Positions 1-8,553 of a DNA stretch of 64,000 nt are shown piece after piece. The first letter of the stretch is position 1, and every line of letters starts with the position of its first letter. The translations under genes were made by a program, and so were the position numbers. The stretch lies in contig NZ_JYLB01000009.1 in assembly GCF_001042905.1 (NCBI RefSeq), forward strand, positions 1 to 64,000, given 5' to 3'. This DNA is from Pseudomonas lini. Lineage in GTDB: Bacteria; Pseudomonadota; Gammaproteobacteria; Pseudomonadales; Pseudomonadaceae. The notes under the pieces were generated by a model, which worked only from the letters and a program-made list of their open reading frames with translations, was not told the DNA's origin and made no database searches.

Positions 1-54
1 CATCGCCGATGGTAGTGTGGGGTTTCCCCATGTGAGAGTAGGTCATCGTCAAGA
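1..54 (+). rRNA. rrf: 5S ribosomal RNA, 3' end (partial)
   Basis: The first ~54 bases match the 3' half of the Pseudomonas 5S rRNA as I remember it, including the late stem and the GTAGGTCATCGTC end. The 5' half lies outside the window. A hairpin followed by T-rich sequence comes directly after it, as expected at the end of an rRNA operon. The exact 3' end is uncertain by a few bases. Confidence 0.9.
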
Positions 55-65
55 TTAAATTCCGA

Positions 66-104
66 AACCCCTATCTGCGTATGCAGGTAGGGGTTTTGTT
101 TTGT
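66..104 (+). terminator. rho-independent terminator of the rRNA operon
   Basis: A long hairpin (AACCCCTA...TAGGGGTT, with an inner TCTGC/GCAGG pairing) is followed by TTTGTTTTG. It lies about 12 bases after the 5S end. Confidence 0.85.
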
Positions 105-168
105 CCGCAGGAAAGTTCGTACAGCAACATCGGACCGCTCCATCAAATACATCAGTAGGTCCATTGTC

Positions 169-1500
169 TTATTGGGCTGCCTGTTCAGATATCTTGTCTA
201 TCAAACTGTTGGTTTTTGTTTCTCCGTCTACTTTGAGGGGAGGGATCTTTGTCGCAACCAGCTTCTTTTGATCCTCATTTGCGCTCTCAAGAGAGTTGCT
301 TAGAATCAGCAAAAGATTGTATTTTCCGTCTTCTGAAGCTGATGGGATATTTTCGAGTGCAGGCTCTATCACCCTCGGGTCTTCCAGGCGATATAAAAAC
401 TCCGAAGCGTAAACCCGAATGGTTTTATCATCGTTTGTTGCTGCTTTGAGCAGGCGATTTATATCAGCAGGCTCAATATCTTGTTTTATGCCCTCAAAAT
501 TCGCATTCGGGTTCCGTGAAATTTGGCTCAGAGCCACCAGCGAACCTAACTGCATGCGATAACTGGCATCATCTTTGGCCAGGTTATCGAGGAGCGGTTT
601 GACGACCGCATCACCACTTTTACCGAGTTGATCCCTGGCACTGCGGCGCAGCTTGACTCCATCTGAGTCCAGGTACTCAATCAGTTGTTCGGTAGGTGCA
701 CTTGAGACCCGTTGGTTTTCCGGGACTTCTTCGGCATAAGCTACAGGGAAAAGGCTAACGGTTGTGTCCAGGCGTTTTGTCGGGATGTAGTGGGCAAATG
801 TACCCTCTAGTGTCGTGCACCCCCCGACAGCTGTGGCGACAAGTTTATGTGTGCGGGTATTTATGATCGTCGTTTTGGCTTCATTATATTCCCATTCAAT
901 CGTCGAACTGGATGCAAGAAGGGGCACAATCTCTCCTGCGTCGATGCATTCAAACAGTCGTTCAGTGTCACCCAGTAGGGTTATGCGTAGCATTAGCTTT
1001 GATGACTTTATTTCTTTGCCGAAAATAAAGAACCCCCAATTTTCTTTGCCGGGTAATAGTCCTCCGACATACTCACGGTCGCCGATGAGTTCAACGGATT
1101 TAACCTGTTCTTGTTTGATGTCTCCAGATAGCTTGATGTGAACGTAGCGCTCTGACATTTGATTCAGCAATACGGTGAATAGTCCAATCGCTATGGCGGC
1201 CACTCCCATAAAAGTGATGGACTGTCCTGGGATGCTCACGGACGCGGTAGAACCAAACGCACCAAGAATAATGCTGAGTCCGGCACAGATCACAAGCACT
1301 TCAAGTACCCAGTTCATGGGAAAGAAAATCATACAGGCTCCACCGAGGAGCAAAAGCACGAAACCTACAGCCAGCCCGGCTTTGAACACAGGTCCCGTAT
1401 GATTGGGCCAACCAGCATTATTCTTGGCATGCTTTTCATTTTGCGTTTTAGGAATGGGTTCTTCGTTGCCCGAAGGTGGTAATGGCTGATCGTTCGGCAT
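169..1500 (-). CDS. membrane protein with C-terminal HEAT-like repeats, function unknown
   Basis: This is a 443-residue protein I do not recognise as a named family. Visible features are a polar Pro/Glu-rich N-terminus (1-35), three hydrophobic segments near 41-60, 64-82 and 96-113, and a middle region of beta character. From about residue 265 there is an alpha-helical stretch with HEAT-like repeats (for example near LRRSARDQLGKSGDAVVKPL), which usually bind proteins. The arrangement suggests a membrane-anchored scaffold or adaptor. The gene is visibly more AT-rich than its neighbours, which may indicate acquisition. It is convergent with the rRNA operon and divergent from the PBP2 gene at 1815. 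The start ATG at 1500 is preceded by AGGAG. Confidence 0.75.
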   Translation of the reverse strand: MPNDQPLPPSGNEEPIPKTQNEKHAKNNAGWPNHTGPVFKAGLAVGFVLLLLGGACMIFFPMNWVLEVLVICAGLSIILGAFGSTASVSIPGQSITFMGVAAIAIGLFTVLLNQMSERYVHIKLSGDIKQEQVKSVELIGDREYVGGLLPGKENWGFFIFGKEIKSSKLMLRITLLGDTERLFECIDAGEIVPLLASSSTIEWEYNEAKTTIINTRTHKLVATAVGGCTTLEGTFAHYIPTKRLDTTVSLFPVAYAEEVPENQRVSSAPTEQLIEYLDSDGVKLRRSARDQLGKSGDAVVKPLLDNLAKDDASYRMQLGSLVALSQISRNPNANFEGIKQDIEPADINRLLKAATNDDKTIRVYASEFLYRLEDPRVIEPALENIPSASEDGKYNLLLILSNSLESANEDQKKLVATKIPPLKVDGETKTNSLIDKISEQAAQ

Positions 1501-1571
1501 TTCCTGAACTCCTTGTCTGGATGAAAGGCGCAGTAGTAATCGATTGGATTGCCGTGAAAGTGTCCTTCTGC

Positions 1572-1688
1572 TTACAACGTTAGTGTATGAGTGTACCGGC
1601 GTTGGGTTTGTAGATAAGCGGTGGCAGGTTGCGCACCAGCGAGGCTGAGCAGCAAACAGAGGGATATCGTTGCCATCTTGATAGACAT
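1572..1688 (-). CDS. possible signal-peptide-only ORF or 5' remnant of a lost gene
   Basis: The 314-base gap between 1500 and 1815 holds a 38-codon minus-strand ORF. It begins MSIKMATISLCLLLSLAG and has an Ala-x-Ala-like site soon after, so it looks like a Sec signal peptide with almost no mature part. No convincing Shine-Dalgarno sequence precedes it. It may be the head of a deleted exported protein, or chance. I see nothing else in this gap beyond the PBP2 upstream region. Confidence 0.25.
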   Translation of the reverse strand: MSIKMATISLCLLLSLAGAQPATAYLQTQRRYTHTLTL

Positions 1689-1814
1689 GAACTATTCAAG
1701 GAATAATCCCTGAAGCGGTTGCCGTGTTTTGGTATGGTGCAGCTCGTTTTTTAACGGACTGATTTCAAGCCTACGGATCGGCATCTCCTCTATAGTCAAA
1801 GAGCCGCTGCAGAA

Positions 1815-3707
1815 ATGCCTGAGCCAATACCAATCAAGGACCACGAAAAAGAGACGCGCCTGGTCAACAAAAGACTGATGGCCTGCGCCTTGTTCGTCGT
1901 CGCTATTACCTGCGCGCTGGTGGTGCGGCTGTATGTTCTGCAGGTGGTCGAGTACGACTACCACTCGACGATCTCCGAAAACAACCGTGTACACGTATTG
2001 CCGATCGCCCCTACCCGCGGGCTGATCTACGACCGCAACGGCGTGGTACTGGCGGACAACCGGCCCAGTTTCAACCTGACCATCACTCGCGAACGCGCCT
2101 CCGACGTCAAAGAAGAGCTGGATGAGGTGGTCAACCTCCTGCACCTGCCGGCTGAAGACCGCACGCTGTTCGACAAGGCGATGAAGCAGGCTCGACACCC
2201 CTTCGTGCCCGTCACCTTGTTCTACGAACTCAGCGAAGAACAGATCGCGGTGTTGGCAGTCAACGAGTTCCGTTTGCCAGGAATCGACGTAGAGCCACAG
2301 TTCGTTCGCCACTACCCGATGGGCGCACACTTCGCACACTCGATCGGCTACGTCGGCCGCATCAACGAGAAAGAATCCAAAGCCCTGGATACGGTGGAAT
2401 ACCGTGGCACCCAATCCATCGGCAAAACCGGCATCGAGAAATTCTACGAGCCCGAGTTGCACGGCCATGTGGGTTATGAAGAAGTCGAAACCAACGCTCA
2501 GGGTCGCGTGCTGCGAGTGCTCAAACACACCGATCCGGTCCCCGGCAAAAACATCGTATTGAGCCTCGACGTCAAACTTCAGGAAGCTGCCGAGGAGGCG
2601 TTGGGCGATCGCCGTGGCTCGGTGGTTGCTCTCGATCCCTCGACTGGTGAAGTGCTGGCCATGGTCAGTAAGCCAAGCTTCGACCCGAACATGTTCGTGA
2701 CGGGCATCAGCTTCAAGGAGTACGCGGCGCTGCACGATTCCATCGACCGGCCGCTGTTCAATCGTGTGCTGCGTGGGCTCTACGCGCCGGGTTCGACCAT
2801 CAAGCCGGAAGTGGCGATCGCCGGCCTCGATGCCGGGGTGGTCACCCCGCAGACCCGCGTCTTCGATCCGGGTTATTACCAGCTACCGGATTTCGATCAT
2901 AAATACCGTAACTGGAACCACAGTGGCGATGGCTGGGTGGACATGGACGCGGCGATCATGCGCTCTAACGACACCTACTTCTACGACCTGGCGCACAAGC
3001 TGGGCATCGACCGTCTTCACGACTACATGGCGATGTTCGGCCTCGGTGAGAAGGTCTCGCTGGACATGTTCGAAGAGTCTGCGGGGTTGATGCCATCCCA
3101 GGCCTGGAAACGCGCCACGCGCCGTCAGCCGTGGTTCCCTGGTGAGACAGTGATCCTCGGCATCGGTCAGGGCTACATGCAGGTCACACCCCTGCAGCTA
3201 GCTCAAGCCACCGCGCTGATCGCCAACAAAGGTGTATGGAACCGACCACACCTGGCCAAAACGGTGGATGGCGTAGCGCCGGTGGACGAGCATCCGATGC
3301 CGAACATCCTGCTCAAGGACCCGCGTGACTGGGAGCAGGTCAACCACGGCATGCAGATGGTGATGCACGACGCTCGCGGGATTGCCCGCGCGGCAGCGGC
3401 GGGGGCTCAGTACCGTATCGCCGGCAAGAGTGGGACCGCGCAAGTGGTGGCGATCAAACAGGGTGAGCGCTACAACCGGGCGAAAACCCTGGAGCGCAAC
3501 CGTGACAATGCCTTGTTCGTCGGTTTCGCCCCGGCCGAACATCCGAAGATTGTCATCTCGGTCATGATCGAAAACGGCGAGGCCGGTGGTCGCGTTGCCG
3601 GTCCTGTGGTGCGGCAGATCATGGATGCCTGGCTACTCGATCAGGACGGTCACCTGAAGCCGCAATACGCTGTGCCGAGCAAAGGGCCGGGCGACCCTCA
3701 CGTCTAA
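1815..3707 (+). CDS. mrdA: penicillin-binding protein 2 (transpeptidase), second copy type
   Basis: A 630-residue class B PBP of the PBP2 type, which crosslinks peptidoglycan during lateral wall growth together with a RodA-type polymerase. Residues 21-41 form the single N-terminal membrane anchor. A dimerisation/pedestal domain follows (RGLIYDRNG near 60). The transpeptidase domain carries the active serine in PGSTIK (Ser327), the second motif SND (384-386) and the third motif KSGT (538-541; Ser replaces Thr in the classic KTG). The gene stands alone: rlmH, rodA and the lytic transglycosylase of the usual mrd operon are absent. It is therefore probably a paralogue of the main PBP2. The symbol describes the family, not the locus. 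Confidence 0.85.
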   Translation: MPEPIPIKDHEKETRLVNKRLMACALFVVAITCALVVRLYVLQVVEYDYHSTISENNRVHVLPIAPTRGLIYDRNGVVLADNRPSFNLTITRERASDVKEELDEVVNLLHLPAEDRTLFDKAMKQARHPFVPVTLFYELSEEQIAVLAVNEFRLPGIDVEPQFVRHYPMGAHFAHSIGYVGRINEKESKALDTVEYRGTQSIGKTGIEKFYEPELHGHVGYEEVETNAQGRVLRVLKHTDPVPGKNIVLSLDVKLQEAAEEALGDRRGSVVALDPSTGEVLAMVSKPSFDPNMFVTGISFKEYAALHDSIDRPLFNRVLRGLYAPGSTIKPEVAIAGLDAGVVTPQTRVFDPGYYQLPDFDHKYRNWNHSGDGWVDMDAAIMRSNDTYFYDLAHKLGIDRLHDYMAMFGLGEKVSLDMFEESAGLMPSQAWKRATRRQPWFPGETVILGIGQGYMQVTPLQLAQATALIANKGVWNRPHLAKTVDGVAPVDEHPMPNILLKDPRDWEQVNHGMQMVMHDARGIARAAAAGAQYRIAGKSGTAQVVAIKQGERYNRAKTLERNRDNALFVGFAPAEHPKIVISVMIENGEAGGRVAGPVVRQIMDAWLLDQDGHLKPQYAVPSKGPGDPHV

Positions 3708-3962
3708 GCGATCAAGGCTTCACAGCACAGGCTCACAAAGATTGAGTATGTGCTGGCGGGTTAATCGATTGCGAACATTATCTCAGCTCGCCTGCCCTGC
3801 CGGGCAGCCCCCAAGTTTGTCGCAAATCCCGACAACCAATGAGACGACGAACAACCTGTTACGGTCTTGAGACACCTGCTATTGAGGATTAGAATTTTTG
3901 GGCTAAAGAGTGAATGACGGAGCATTTGCCCGGGTCACACATCTGGCGTGAGGGAGGTAGCG

Positions 3963-4217
3963 ATGTTCCTTTCAACCCTGGAAATTCAAAACATCATTGA
4001 ACACAGTTTTCTGCCCGCCGTGTGCACTTGCAGCATGGAGGCGGACCAGTCCCTGACGATTCGGGTCTGCGATTGCATGACCGGCAAAGTGGATCTGGTG
4101 GCCACTCATGTTCCGGTATGGACACTGGACAGCCCCCACGCGATTGCATCGCTGGTGGCTGATATGCGGCAAGAAATCGAGGCTCACAAAGGCATTCACC
4201 CTCCGTTTTACCGCTGA
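3963..4217 (+). CDS. DUF1652 family protein
   Basis: An 84-residue protein resembling the Pseudomonas DUF1652 family. The family pattern is an N-terminal STLE-x-x-x-IIE segment, a Cys-rich beta stretch (CTCSMEAD), V-D-L strands, and a C-terminal helix ending in a run like LVADMRQEIE. Function is unknown. I chose the ATG at 3963 because a strong GAGGGAGG precedes it; an upstream in-frame start at 3948 has no better site. An inverted repeat just after the stop may end the transcript. Confidence 0.75.
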   Translation: MFLSTLEIQNIIEHSFLPAVCTCSMEADQSLTIRVCDCMTGKVDLVATHVPVWTLDSPHAIASLVADMRQEIEAHKGIHPPFYR

Positions 4218-4224
4218 ACCTGCG

Positions 4225-4256
4225 TCACGCCGCACCACGTTGGCGGTGCGGCGTGA
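4225..4256 (+). terminator. strong inverted repeat after the DUF1652 gene
   Basis: TCACGCCGCACC pairs with CGGTGCGGCGTGA across a 7-base loop. There is no T tract, so this may be an RNA-stabilising hairpin rather than a true intrinsic terminator. Confidence 0.4.
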
Positions 4257-4314
4257 ATCCCGAAGCCGAGAAGGATCCGGCCACCGCCGAGTACCTCTAC
4301 GGGCGAAGCTCCCT

Positions 4315-4343
4315 GTAGGAGCGAGGCTTGCCCGCGAAGAGGC
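4315..4343 (+). repeat. single REP-type half repeat
   Basis: GTAGGAGCGAGGCTTGCCCG followed by CGAAGAGG is the same core seen in the paired REPs at 12561-12623. No partner arm lies nearby. Confidence 0.7.
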
Positions 4344-4362
4344 CCTCAAGATCACTGCAGCA

Positions 4363-4764
4363 TCAAGCTCCAGGCACCGGGCAACTCATATCGCCTTCCT
4401 CACACGTGAGGTAGCGATTGAAGGTTTCGACGCGCGCCTTGGTCAGGTTGGTGGTGCACAAGCTGTAGATCAGCGGATACACACTGCCACCCGACACCGT
4501 AGAGGTCGAAAACTCACACTCGGCATCACGAAACGCCACCCAGTTGCGTTGCGCACTGACCAGCAGCTTCTTGGCATCGGGATTGTCTTTCAATCGTTTG
4601 GTGATTTGCTGGTAAAGTGTGTTCAGCTCTTTATCAGCTGCTTTGTACTGCTCGGCGGCGCACTGATTCATGGTGCCCTGATCGTTCGCATTGGCACAGT
4701 CCACGGCATGCGCCACGGTGGTGAACAGCAGCGGCGTCAGTGCCAGGAGAAAGCGTGGGTGCAT
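4363..4764 (-). CDS. LprI-like (DUF1311) secreted protein
   Basis: A 133-residue exported protein with a Sec signal peptide ending near AHA (residues 18-20). The mature part is the LprI/DUF1311 lysozyme-inhibitor-like type: a Cys early in the mature chain, the pattern A-DKELN-LY-Q, then R-W-FRDAEC, and further paired cysteines. Family members are periplasmic; some inhibit lysozyme, most are uncharacterised. The start at 4764 is chosen because the signal peptide begins there; a start at 4785 would add seven polar residues. Confidence 0.75.
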   Translation of the reverse strand: MHPRFLLALTPLLFTTVAHAVDCANANDQGTMNQCAAEQYKAADKELNTLYQQITKRLKDNPDAKKLLVSAQRNWVAFRDAECEFSTSTVSGGSVYPLIYSLCTTNLTKARVETFNRYLTCEEGDMSCPVPGA

Positions 4765-4870
4765 GGGTGATTCTCGTGGGGACATTGGAAAGTTGAGGTG
4801 CAGTGTAGCGAAGCGGATGGTTAATCAACGAATCTGCCGCTCGCCACAAAAGCGCTGCGCTGTTCAGAAT

Positions 4871-5269
4871 TTATACCTGCCACTCCAGACACTTCTCATT
4901 CGATTCATATTCAAGCCAGGACACGTCATGGGACGTCCAGATATGAGCCTGAGGTGCCATTTTCGGATCATCGTCGAGAGTCGCCACGCGAACGATTACA
5001 TGGGGTTGGGTCAAGCGCTCTGCCATCAGATGCGATCCGCAGATCGAACAGAAATGCCGAAGCTTGCCCGGCGACGACTCATAGGTGCTTAGCCGGTCCT
5101 GTCCTTTTATCCAGCGAAAATGCTCACGCATGACCCCGGCCGTCGAGGCGAATGCCGCTGCGTGTGCCTTGCGACAGGTGTGGCAGTGGCAGTGACTGAT
5201 GGGCATGTCGAGGCCATCAAGTTCGTATTCGATGGCTTTGCACAAGCAGCTGCCATGCAAATTATTCAT
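4871..5269 (-). CDS. GFA-family (glutathione-dependent formaldehyde-activating-like) zinc protein
   Basis: A 132-residue protein with the CENP-V/GFA fold signature: GSCLC near residue 7, CHCHTCRK near 27-34, and FCSICGS near 73-79. Together these form the two zinc sites of the family. Most members have no proven formaldehyde activity. Its start overlaps the end of the upstream ADP-ribosylglycohydrolase gene by 8 bases, so the two are probably co-translated. Confidence 0.85.
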   Translation of the reverse strand: MNNLHGSCLCKAIEYELDGLDMPISHCHCHTCRKAHAAAFASTAGVMREHFRWIKGQDRLSTYESSPGKLRHFCSICGSHLMAERLTQPHVIVRVATLDDDPKMAPQAHIWTSHDVSWLEYESNEKCLEWQV

Positions 5270-6209
5270 GGGGTTTCCCTGGTTGCGTGGCCGAGATGGC
5301 AGCAGCGGTGGCTGCCCGAAATAGGGCGTCAGCCGTGGCTTCGATATCTTCGCGCATGTGCAACTTCGCTAGCCAGCCGTCAGGGATGGCCTGCACACCG
5401 TAGTGAGCCCCGGCCAACTGGCCGACAATGGCGGAAGTGGTGTCGGCGTCATCGCCCAGGTTCGCGGCTTCGAGGATGGCGGCTTCAAAACTGTCAGTGT
5501 GGTGAAAGCACCACAAGGCCGCTTCCAGTGATGCAACGCAGTAACCGGTACCGCGAATATCGTCTTTGGATTTTCCGAGGTAATCGCCGCGGGCGATGCT
5601 CGCGACCTTCGGTTCCACGAACGTCGTCTCTGGCAGGCTCTGCAAATCCGGCTTGGGCGCGCCTTGCAATGCCTTGCGGATCAGATCGGCAAGCAACTGA
5701 CAGCATTCAAGTGCCTCCGGCGCCGCATGGGTAGTGCGCGAGCTGTCTGCGGAAAACCTCCTGATCCGGTCGGGGTCGGGAAAGTAGTACAACACTATTG
5801 GCGCTAATCGCATCAGCGAACCGTTGCCGGCCGTATAGGGATCGGTGGATCCCGCGAATGGCTGACCGGTTTCCTGATAACGAGCCAGCGCTTCACGGAC
5901 GGTCATGCCGATGTCGAAGCATTCGCCGGTTGAACTCAGGTAACCCCATTGCCACCAGTTGAGATAACGGCCCATTTGGTCGGCCGCATCAAAACCTTTT
6001 TTGTTCAACAAGCTTTCTGCCAGGCAAAGTGCCATGGACGTGTCATCGGTCCATTGGCCTGGCTTCAGATTGAACGGGCCGCCCCCAACCATATCGGTCA
6101 GAGGGGCGAATGAGCCGCGCGGCTGGAATTCGGCATGGGTGCCAACGGCATCCCCACAAGCAAGCCCCAGCAGGGTTGCGCGATAACGTTCCGTGAGTGA
6201 GGGCTGCAT
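5262..6209 (-). CDS. ADP-ribosylglycohydrolase (DraG/ARH-like) family protein
   Basis: A 315-residue ARH/DraG-type hydrolase, expected to remove ADP-ribose from proteins or small molecules using a binuclear Mg centre. Metal-binding motifs are visible: GQWTDDTSMAL (first Asp pair), the central GNGSLMR, and the C-terminal GDDADTTSAIVGQ segment. Start chosen at 6209 (MQPSLTERY), because AAGGAAG lies just upstream. It is translationally coupled to the downstream GFA gene. The target is not evident from context. Confidence 0.85.
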   Translation of the reverse strand: MQPSLTERYRATLLGLACGDAVGTHAEFQPRGSFAPLTDMVGGGPFNLKPGQWTDDTSMALCLAESLLNKKGFDAADQMGRYLNWWQWGYLSSTGECFDIGMTVREALARYQETGQPFAGSTDPYTAGNGSLMRLAPIVLYYFPDPDRIRRFSADSSRTTHAAPEALECCQLLADLIRKALQGAPKPDLQSLPETTFVEPKVASIARGDYLGKSKDDIRGTGYCVASLEAALWCFHHTDSFEAAILEAANLGDDADTTSAIVGQLAGAHYGVQAIPDGWLAKLHMREDIEATADALFRAATAAAISATQPGKPHE

Positions 6210-6406
6210 GAATCTTCCTTGTAAGGTTCCACGTCGCCGCAAACGTTAGCAGTTTCGGCTCGCCGACTCCCCCTTCAAACCAGAACTTATGGCCAAAACT
6301 GAGGCCGAATATTTCAGGTACGGGTGATTGCCGCACCCGTTTGATACAACTTTAAGGTTGGTCTTATGGTCTTTACAGGCCTACTGTTCAATACAGGAGG
6401 TGACTT

Positions 6407-6892
6407 ATGAACCCAGCATCAGATCGCATCGAAAGGAAAATCCTGCTCAAGGTGCCGCGCTCGCAGGTCTGGCGTGTGCTGGCCAATGCCGAAGCCTTCG
6501 GGCAATGGTTCGGCGTGGCACTCGAAGGTAAGCGCTTTGTTGCCGGCGAGTGGACCCAAGGGCAGATTACTTACCCTGGTTATGAGCACTTGTTGTGGAA
6601 TGTACTGGTGGAGCGGGTCGAGCCGGAGCGGGTGTTTTCGTTTCGCTGGCACCCGTATGCGGTGGAGCCGGAAACCGATTACTCCCAGGAGCCCACCACG
6701 CTGGTGAAGTTCGAACTCCAGGATATGGACGAAGGCACGTTGTTGACGGTTGTCGAGTCTGGTTTCGATCACATCCCTCAGTCGCGCAGGCTCAAGGCGT
6801 TCCGCATGGACAGCCGGGGTTGGGATGAGCAGATGAGCAATATCGAAAAATTTCTGGTAGACACTAAGGATCATGAGCGTCAGGGCGGCTGA
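6407..6892 (+). CDS. SRPBCC/AHSA1-type START-domain protein
   Basis: A 161-residue SRPBCC (Aha1/START-like) protein. The opening pattern R-ILLKVPRSQVWRVLANAEAFGQWFG is typical of the AHSA1 branch, and the C-terminal helix (SRGWDEQMSNIEKFL) closes the hydrophobic cavity. Such proteins bind small hydrophobic ligands. A very good Shine-Dalgarno (AGGAGG) precedes the ATG. No partner gene is obvious. Confidence 0.8.
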   Translation: MNPASDRIERKILLKVPRSQVWRVLANAEAFGQWFGVALEGKRFVAGEWTQGQITYPGYEHLLWNVLVERVEPERVFSFRWHPYAVEPETDYSQEPTTLVKFELQDMDEGTLLTVVESGFDHIPQSRRLKAFRMDSRGWDEQMSNIEKFLVDTKDHERQGG

Positions 6893-6969
6893 TGGCTGCA
6901 GGCCACGTAAATCGGGGCTTCAGGGCATAATGGCTGGCTCGGCTAGGAGTTTTCGGAAGGGCGGCTATA

Positions 6970-7039
6970 GCGAATGTCTTACACGCAGTAGTAGCTAAGT
7001 CTTCTATTGCAGATTGGATCCGAAGCGTAATCTAGCTTC
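6970..7039 (+). promoter_or_regulatory. promoter of RsmX-like sRNA copy 1 (candidate GacA site)
   Basis: CTTACACG at 6978-6985 lies 62 bases before the predicted +1, exactly as in copy 2. It matches the right half of the GacA upstream activating sequence (TGTAAG-N6-CTTACA); the left half is poor (TATAGC). A -10-like TAATCT is at 7028-7033. There is no convincing -35, as expected for a GacA-activated promoter. Confidence 0.6.
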
Positions 7040-7155
7040 ATCAACTGAAGCACAGGAAGTGCTCCAGGGTCACGGACGATCGACCATAGCAAGGATTGCT
7101 GCCGACAGGGAGTCGATATGGTCTTGGGAAAAACCCGCTTCGGCGGGTTTTTTTT
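7040..7155 (+). ncRNA. rsmX: RsmX-family regulatory sRNA, copy 1
   Basis: About 116 bases from a predicted +1 (ATCAACTGAAG) to the end of a T8 tract. Several GGA motifs are present. One is displayed in a small hairpin loop (GCAC-AGGAA-GTGC, 7050-7062), the classic RsmA/CsrA-binding arrangement. These sRNAs sequester RsmA/RsmE and relieve translational repression of Gac-controlled secondary metabolism genes. It ends in a terminator (AACCCGC-TTC-GGCGGGTT plus T8). The family call rests on architecture and partial memory of rsmX sequences. Confidence 0.75.
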
Positions 7156-7194
7156 CGTCTGCAGAAAACTGAAGCCCGTTTCAGGCGCTGAATG

Positions 7195-7264
7195 GTCAAT
7201 GGCTTACACGTAGCCGGTGGTATGTCGTCTTTTGAAGCGTCAACGATGCGTCTAATCTGGATCC
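7195..7264 (+). promoter_or_regulatory. promoter of RsmX-like sRNA copy 2 (candidate GacA site)
   Basis: CTTACACG at 7203-7210 and TAATCT at 7253-7258 have the same spacing to +1 as in copy 1. Bases between the two elements are only partly conserved, so the shared elements stand out as functional. Confidence 0.6.
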
Positions 7265-7377
7265 ATCAACTGAAGCACAGGAAGTGCTCAGGATCACGGA
7301 TGATCGACCATACGCCAGGATGGCTGCCGACAGGATGTCGCAATGGTCTTGAGGAACCCGCTTAGGCGGGTTTTTTT
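7265..7377 (+). ncRNA. rsmX: RsmX-family regulatory sRNA, copy 2
   Basis: About 113 bases, a diverged tandem copy of the RNA at 7040. The loop GGA hairpin (7275-7287) is identical. It has more GGA motifs than copy 1: the two positions where copy 1 reads GGG are AGGA here. It ends in a terminator, AACCCGC-TTA-GGCGGGTT plus T7. Two tandem copies imply a doubled output from one locus under the Gac/Rsm cascade. Confidence 0.75.
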
Positions 7378-7416
7378 ATGCCTTTGATTTGGCTGATTCT
7401 GGTGTACACAAAACTG

Positions 7417-8352
7417 CTAAATCGCCTGAGCGCGCAGCCGGGCGATGTCCTTGCTCGGCGAAGCACCGAACAGACGGCTGTATTCACGGCTGAATTGCGA
7501 AGGGCTTTCGTAGCCCATTTTGTAGCCGATTGACGAAACATCGCTGTTCTCCAACAACAGCAGCCGTCGGGCTTCCTGCAAGCGCAATTGCTTCTGGTAC
7601 TGCAACGGGCTCATGGCTGTCACCGATTTGAAGCGGTGATGCAGCGCCGAGGTGCTGAGATTGATCATCTGCGCCAGGTTTTCGATGCTCAGGGGTTCGG
7701 CGTAATGGTTGTTCAGCCATTCGATAGCACGGCTGACGCGATGGGTTTGGGTGTCGGGGATAGCGATTTCATGCAAGCGCTGGCCCTGCTCGCCGCGCAA
7801 TAACCGATAGAAGATTTCCTGTTGCGCCAGTGGTGCCAGGGTCGCGATGTCGTCCGGTGTTTCCAGCAACCTCAGTAGCCGCAACACGGCATCAAGCAAG
7901 GGTGCGTCGATCCGGTCCAGAAACAGACCACGTCCAGTGGTTTTCACCCCGGGTACCCCGATTGGGCTGACGTCGGCGATCAAACGGCAGATCTGCGCCG
8001 GGTCAATGTCCAGACGCAAACACAGATAAGGCCGATCCGGGCTGGCCTCGATCACTTTGCCGGCCAAGGGCAGGGTGACCGACACCACCAGGTAATTGAG
8101 CGGGTCGTAAACATAGCTTTCAGCGGCCAGGCGTACTTCTTTGCGTCCTTCGACAATCACACACAGTCCCGGTTTGTGCACTGTGTGCAGGTCTTCGGTG
8201 GGATGGTCGCTGCGGATCAGGTGCAAGTTCTTGATCGGTGTGGCGTGAACGCCGTACCCCGGGGCAAAGCGCTTCATCAGGCTCACCAGTTCGGCGCGCC
8301 GAACGTCGATGCCGTCCTGGGGTAGGGCATTCGCGGAAATGGAAGTCGTCAT
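7417..8352 (-). CDS. AraC-family transcriptional regulator
   Basis: A 311-residue regulator. The N-terminal half is of the AraC_N type (cupin-like, with SVTLPLAGKVIEASPDRPYL), which usually senses a small ligand. The C-terminal half has two helix-turn-helix motifs (LSTSALHHRFKSVTAMSPLQ and the IGYKMGYESPSQFSREYSR segment). Start chosen at 8352 (MTTSISAN), preceded by AGGGAG; upstream in-frame starts would add a run without family similarity. It is divergent from the SDR gene at 8554, its most likely target. Confidence 0.85.
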   Translation of the reverse strand: MTTSISANALPQDGIDVRRAELVSLMKRFAPGYGVHATPIKNLHLIRSDHPTEDLHTVHKPGLCVIVEGRKEVRLAAESYVYDPLNYLVVSVTLPLAGKVIEASPDRPYLCLRLDIDPAQICRLIADVSPIGVPGVKTTGRGLFLDRIDAPLLDAVLRLLRLLETPDDIATLAPLAQQEIFYRLLRGEQGQRLHEIAIPDTQTHRVSRAIEWLNNHYAEPLSIENLAQMINLSTSALHHRFKSVTAMSPLQYQKQLRLQEARRLLLLENSDVSSIGYKMGYESPSQFSREYSRLFGASPSKDIARLRAQAI

Positions 8353-8553
8353 GCTGAACATCTCCCTGGCCGATGGTTGAATCGGGCTAGTAAAACCGAT
8401 TGTGTTCTTGTCGGCCAGCGTCGGTTTCGCTGGTACAGGATCGTGCAAGAACCCAGGAGAAACCGGCTAACGAAACCCATCGAAGCGTCCCTACTCTGGA
8501 CCTGTCGCAACGTCCCCTCGGGGATATTCCAGCCTCCAGATAAGGAAAAAGTC

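Noticed and set aside
6966..6983. Full GacA palindrome upstream of the first sRNA
   Set aside because: Only the CTTACA half is clear; the left half matches 3 of 6 bases, so only a half-site is claimed.
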